Source: Diplonema japonicum
Taxonomy: Eukaryota; Euglenozoa; Diplonemea; Diplonemida; Diplonemidae
Direction of reading: 5' to 3'
Assembly: GCA_964019335.1 (NCBI GenBank)
Contig: OZ025744.1
Span: forward strand, 1-64,000
DNA: 64,000 nucleotides
In this document: piece by piece, positions 60,316 through 64,000 of the stretch
Numbering within the stretch: the stretch's first letter is position 1
How the letters are laid out: each line of letters starts with the position of its first letter
Made by a program: the position numbers and the translations under genes
Notes under the pieces: model-generated
Seen by the model: only the letters and a program-made list of their open reading frames with translations
Told to the model about the DNA's origin: nothing
Database searches by the model: none

Positions 60316-62220
60316 TTAATCCTCCGAGACTTCACTGTTACTATCTCTGCGGGTGTGTGAAATACAGTATTTTCTTTTTTCCCCTTTTGCATACTGGTAT
60401 CGGTCTTCCACAAAAATAGGTTTTCTCGGCGCGGGCAGAGACTGCCTGATGCTGCGAATCCTCCTCCTACGCACAGCCCTGTCCCGCCTCTTGCGGTATC
60501 GCATGTAAACAGGCCCACCGACGATAATCCCAAGCTATTTTTTTTTTTTTTTTTTTTTTTCCCCACATACCGCGGCAACACCAAAGACAACAGCAAGGGC
60601 GATGGCCTCGCCGTTGCTCATGACGGAGTCGGGAGAAGGCGGTGGTGTAGCTGATATCCCAACGGCGTAGGCTTGCCCTGCCGACGCGAGGAGGACCGCC
60701 TTGCCCGCAACCTGTCCCAAGGGCTCCCCCTTGATCGACAGATTCGCCGCAAAGCCAGTCCCCCACGCGACTACTGAACCGTTCGCCTTGATGGCGGCAA
60801 AGGCGCTTCTGCTGCTGCAAACCTTGTCAACGCCTTCTTCAAGGTCCTCATAGACAGAGGGGTCCACATCGATGTTGCCCCATGTCACCACCTTGCCTGA
60901 GGTGAGGAGGGCTGCGTAGGCGAACTGTGCGGAATAGACGGTCTCCACGTTGCTGGCTAGCAGTTCTGAGACGGAGCTTGCGTTGCCCCCGCAGCAGCTG
61001 ACCAGCCCCCCCCAGGCTGCCGCTGCCCAGTTCGATTTGAACGATGTTTTCAACGCAACGAATGTGTCTAAGTTGGACGCTATGCCCTTGACGCCTACGA
61101 GCTGCCCTGCTACTGTGCTGCTGTTCGACCCTGAGCTCGTCCGCCCCCATGTCACCACGGTCCCGTCCTCCTTCCACGCCGCGAACGTGTATGAGTTCCC
61201 TGTCACGCCCACAACGCCTCCTGCTAGTTCTGCCTGTACTGTAGTGTCGTCGCCACCGCCGCTGCTGGCGCCCCATGCCACCACGTCGCCCCCCAGCATG
61301 CGTGCTGCGAACGCGGTTTTTGTGCTGCTGACCTCCATCACATACGAGATGTCAGGTGCCGCAACGCCACCTCCCCATGACACAACAGTCCCGTTGGTGG
61401 TCAGCACTGTGAAGGATGTGTCACTGGAGTAGACGGTGCTCACGTCCTGACGCAGGAGCTGTGCCACAGTCGACATGTCCCCGCCTGCTGTAGAGGAGCC
61501 CCATGTCACAACGCTGCGGTCCTGTTTCACTGCTGCGAAGGCCGACGCGCTGCCGTAAACAGCAACAACACCCGACGAGAGGAGGGAGGCGACAGTGCTG
61601 GAGTTGCCACCACAGTTGTCGCCTGTGCTGCATGACTTACCCCATGTGAAGACCTGTCCGTTGTGGGAGATGGCGGCGAAGGCTTGCGCGGTTGACACAA
61701 TGTCTGCCACTGTGTCAGTGATGACACCTGTCGCATCACCACCGTAGTCGGGGTCACCCCATGCCACTACAGTGCCATCGACTTTCAGAGCAGCAAAAGC
61801 CCATTCGTTGGTATAAACAGACATCACTCCGTCTAGCAAGCTCGCGCCAACTGTAGTGCTGTCGCCCCCGTTTGATGACAGCCCCCATGTCTGCAAACGT
61901 GCACCCCTTGCGCAGATGGCCTGAAAGGCTGTCGAGCCTCCTTGTAACTTACCAGCAGTGTTGAACCACATCAGCTGCTGTTCAGCGTTGTAGAAGCATC
62001 CTTTAGGGTGTGATACGTCATTCACGATAGTCATGCTGGTGTTCTGAAGCTTCAAAGCAAGGTCTTGCCCGGCCTCCACACACCTTGATTGGAAGATTAG
62101 ATGATCCAGCCCGTCATTACACCTGCTGTTGGACATTAGGTAGTACTCGCTATGCGTGTTTGGGCATTCTCCTTGCCACCATGCCGACACAGCCAAGCCT
62201 ACCAACAGGCCAATGTGCAT
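60316..62220 (-). CDS. Type I membrane protein with RCC1-like repeat ectodomain, two exons
   Basis: Exons 62220-60571 and 60534-60316; intron of 36 nt (GTATG, then an A run, then TAG); 622 residues. A signal peptide (HIGLLVGLAVSAWW) is followed by a cysteine-bearing N-terminal part. About nine repeats of roughly 40 residues then run with the core AFAAIKxDGTVVxWG, the pattern of RCC1/BNR-type propeller blades, interspersed with GG-D-STV loops. The intron splits the transmembrane helix: AIALAVVFGVAA comes from exon 1 and LGIIVGGPVYM from exon 2, followed by a strongly basic tail (RYRKRRDRAVRRRRIR). Without splicing the frame ends in lysines and a stop. It is probably a surface protein; the ligand is unknown. 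Confidence 0.8.
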
Positions 62221-62350
62221 GGGTTATGGTTTGCACCCACCCACCCCTCTGCCCACCACGCCTGCAATGCTACGTATATTTTGTAAAAGAGAGATAAAAA
62301 AAAAGAAATAACTGTGAAAAAAGAAAATAGTACTGAGATGGGGTTTCTAG

Positions 62351-64000
62351 TTAACTAACCAGCCAGCTTTTAGAATACGGCTTCCCGTTCAGCTTCCGGA
62401 CTGCCATGCCGTCTCCTGAGGCATTCCACCCACTCCATGTGGGGCTGTACTCAGAGGCTTCGAATTTAGCACGTTTCGGATAGTTCGTCTTGCCTCTGAC
62501 CACTTTGATCTGCGGGAGAAGTACACCTTGCCGTTTGTTTGTGTGAAGAATTTTCATGGGGGAAGACTGCCGGATCCAACACTTGGTACGGGTTCGTATG
62601 TCAGGGCAAATACCGTGCGACATGATTTCGCCTGAGAGTGGTGTGCACTGGGTGAAGGTTTGCTGCGGCTTAGGCCGCCTGACGAGACGCTGCGAGACCA
62701 CTGCTTTGCGGCTAGTTTTCTGGATGTACTTCGACCACTTGAACCCGTCTGTTATGATCTCCTTCATGCTGCTAGGTAGAGCTTCCATAGAAGGTGATGT
62801 TGGCGGTAGTACGTTCTCACGTTGGTAGTCTTCTTCAGGTCGCTGTTGTTGTCGGGGACGAAAAGCCACCGCTGCAGGAGGCGCTTTTGCTAACAAGTGG
62901 GTTTGGAAAAACCTAAACTTCATGCGCTTTTTCACCTTCGCTGCAAGAGGCGTTGTCGAGGGTTCGCTGTCCTGCAGCTCTGTGTCACTGCAGGACTCCT
63001 CTTCATTTTCGACTTCTGCTTCTTCTTCTTCTGTCTCAGCCTCCTCTACTTCCTCCTTCTTGATCACGTTTTTTTCTTCCTTCTTCAGCAGCAACATGAT
63101 CTGCTTCCCTGTCTTGTAAAAGACTTCGTACTGCTGCACCATTTTCGAAAAGTTGTATCCTTTGTCTACAACTTCGCCTTCGTTGGGCTTTGCCGCACCT
63201 GATGTGTCTGGCGGCGCTTCTGCGTCCGTCTTCTTTTTCTCAGCAGCGTTGGTCTGCAGCACTTGGTACAGGCTCACCCCGTCCTCCTCCTCTTCTTCTT
63301 CGTCGGACGCCCCTTCTTTTGCAAGGATGGAGCTCTTGTTGATCATCTTGAATGATGAGAATCTTCGAGACATGCCCATCTCCCGCATCTGTGCTGCAGG
63401 GTTGATGGGCCATGGGACGTCGTTGTAAAGATTGTGCTTCGTCGTGTCCAGCTGGTAAAGCCCGGGGAGCTGTGACTTGGCTAGTGACGTGACGCGTTCG
63501 CCCCACATGGTCCACAGCACCACGTAACAATCCCTCCCTGCCGTCATCACGCACACAGGACTGTCCACTATCTGAAGCGCTGTCACCCCCTCTTCGTGCG
63601 CCTTCCATGTGTGCAGTAATTTTGCCGACGTGCAAGGCATGGACCCTGCCGACGGGCGGCGCAGCCCTCGCATTCCTACATCCGGCGTCATCGCCCCGTG
63701 CCGACCACCACTGCCCACATGTGTCTCGATCCCTTCCTTGATGCTGTACAGGTTGATGATACCCAAATCGTCCGCCGTGTACAGCAACGCAAGCTCGGAG
63801 TGAAATGCCATCAACACTACGCTAGGTGTGTACCTAGTGCTGGTGCTGTGGTTGTTCACCCACCGCGACATGCAGGTGTACGGGTGCGCCACGTTGGGTC
63901 CTGAGAGGGTCCATGTGTGGAGACCGCCACTGCAGTCGGAAACAGCAAAGCACGGATACGGCTTCAGAGGTATGACACATGTCACCTCCGATGTGAGCGG
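62351..64000 (-). CDS. WD40 repeat protein, C-terminal part (N-terminus beyond window)
   Basis: The frame is open to the right edge, so the gene continues beyond 64000. The visible 549 residues begin with WD40 blades (FAVSDCSGGLHTWTL, LALLYTADDLGIINLYSI, HEEGVTALQIV with TAGRDCYVVLWTMWGERV). Then come a linker, a long acidic stretch (EEEEEAEVENEE) and a basic C-terminal region without known domains. The blade style and the long charged tail recall the WDR49/WDR64 group of ciliary or EF-hand WD proteins, but the decisive N-terminus is missing. No intron is needed in the visible part. Confidence 0.75.
   Translation of the reverse strand, partial: PLTSEVTCVIPLKPYPCFAVSDCSGGLHTWTLSGPNVAHPYTCMSRWVNNHSTSTRYTPSVVLMAFHSELALLYTADDLGIINLYSIKEGIETHVGSGGRHGAMTPDVGMRGLRRPSAGSMPCTSAKLLHTWKAHEEGVTALQIVDSPVCVMTAGRDCYVVLWTMWGERVTSLAKSQLPGLYQLDTTKHNLYNDVPWPINPAAQMREMGMSRRFSSFKMINKSSILAKEGASDEEEEEEDGVSLYQVLQTNAAEKKKTDAEAPPDTSGAAKPNEGEVVDKGYNFSKMVQQYEVFYKTGKQIMLLLKKEEKNVIKKEEVEEAETEEEEAEVENEEESCSDTELQDSEPSTTPLAAKVKKRMKFRFFQTHLLAKAPPAAVAFRPRQQQRPEEDYQRENVLPPTSPSMEALPSSMKEIITDGFKWSKYIQKTSRKAVVSQRLVRRPKPQQTFTQCTPLSGEIMSHGICPDIRTRTKCWIRQSSPMKILHTNKRQGVLLPQIKVVRGKTNYPKRAKFEASEYSPTWSGWNASGDGMAVRKLNGKPYSKSWLVS

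Noticed and set aside
1-64000. CRISPR array, bacterial operon or phage region
   Set aside because: No spaced direct repeats, no Shine-Dalgarno pattern; genes have introns and eukaryotic domains.

Overview
The window is nuclear DNA of a protist. About thirty protein genes all lie on the minus strand, one after another. The only coding-like DNA on the plus strand is a decayed retrotransposon tail at about 21.8-22.9 kb. Most start codons sit a short way downstream of a pyrimidine-rich tract followed by AG with no matching upstream donor, as expected for spliced-leader trans-splicing of a polycistronic transcript. Twenty short cis-introns could be placed by reading frame; all begin GTRTG and most are 33-74 nt. 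One-directional gene arrays, probable trans-splicing, a kinetoplastid-like ORC1/CDC6, ciliary genes and long homopolymer runs together suggest a euglenozoan, most likely a diplonemid. That placement is inference.

Layout in plus-strand coordinates; transcription runs right to left. 0-5.8 kb: a CCCH zinc-finger gene ending in an octamer repeat that runs off the left edge, a leucine-rich-repeat scrap, a nitronate monooxygenase, a TRM13-like tRNA methyltransferase and a small unknown gene. 6-17.5 kb: a cytochrome P450, ORC1/CDC6 with a first exon recovered here, a PH-like protein, a tiny two-exon gene, an unknown gene and a five-exon C2CD5 homologue. 18-21.7 kb: a membrane-anchored NB-ARC/WD40 protein cut by an assembly gap. 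21.8-28.5 kb: a retroelement zone (a reversed LINE tail, a DUF5071 gene, a long intact LINE reverse transcriptase ORF) followed by a SAM-domain gene with a LINE tail inside an intron. 28.8-37.5 kb: two pseudokinases, a COPI-associated membrane protein, coiled-coil and MIB/HERC2-domain genes. 38-49 kb: a large transmembrane sensor with a cyclase-like domain and a MAP3K-like kinase, then a PDZ-bearing MKS1 homologue between two cytoskeletal-looking genes. 49.8-64 kb: a Q/G/K-rich RNA-binding protein, an unknown gene, a PTPDC1-type phosphatase, a broken piggyBac element with TTAA target duplication, glutaryl-CoA dehydrogenase, a type I membrane protein with RCC1-like repeats, and the C-terminal part of a WD40 protein.

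The genes do not form one pathway, which is normal for a polycistronic array. Two themes stand out: cilium or cell-cortex biology (MKS1, PTPDC1 family, C2CD5 family) and signalling proteins with unusual domain order (sensor-cyclase-kinase, membrane-tethered NB-ARC, two pseudokinases with complementary losses). The gene-free stretches are mostly homopolymer A, T, G or C runs and purine or pyrimidine tracts.
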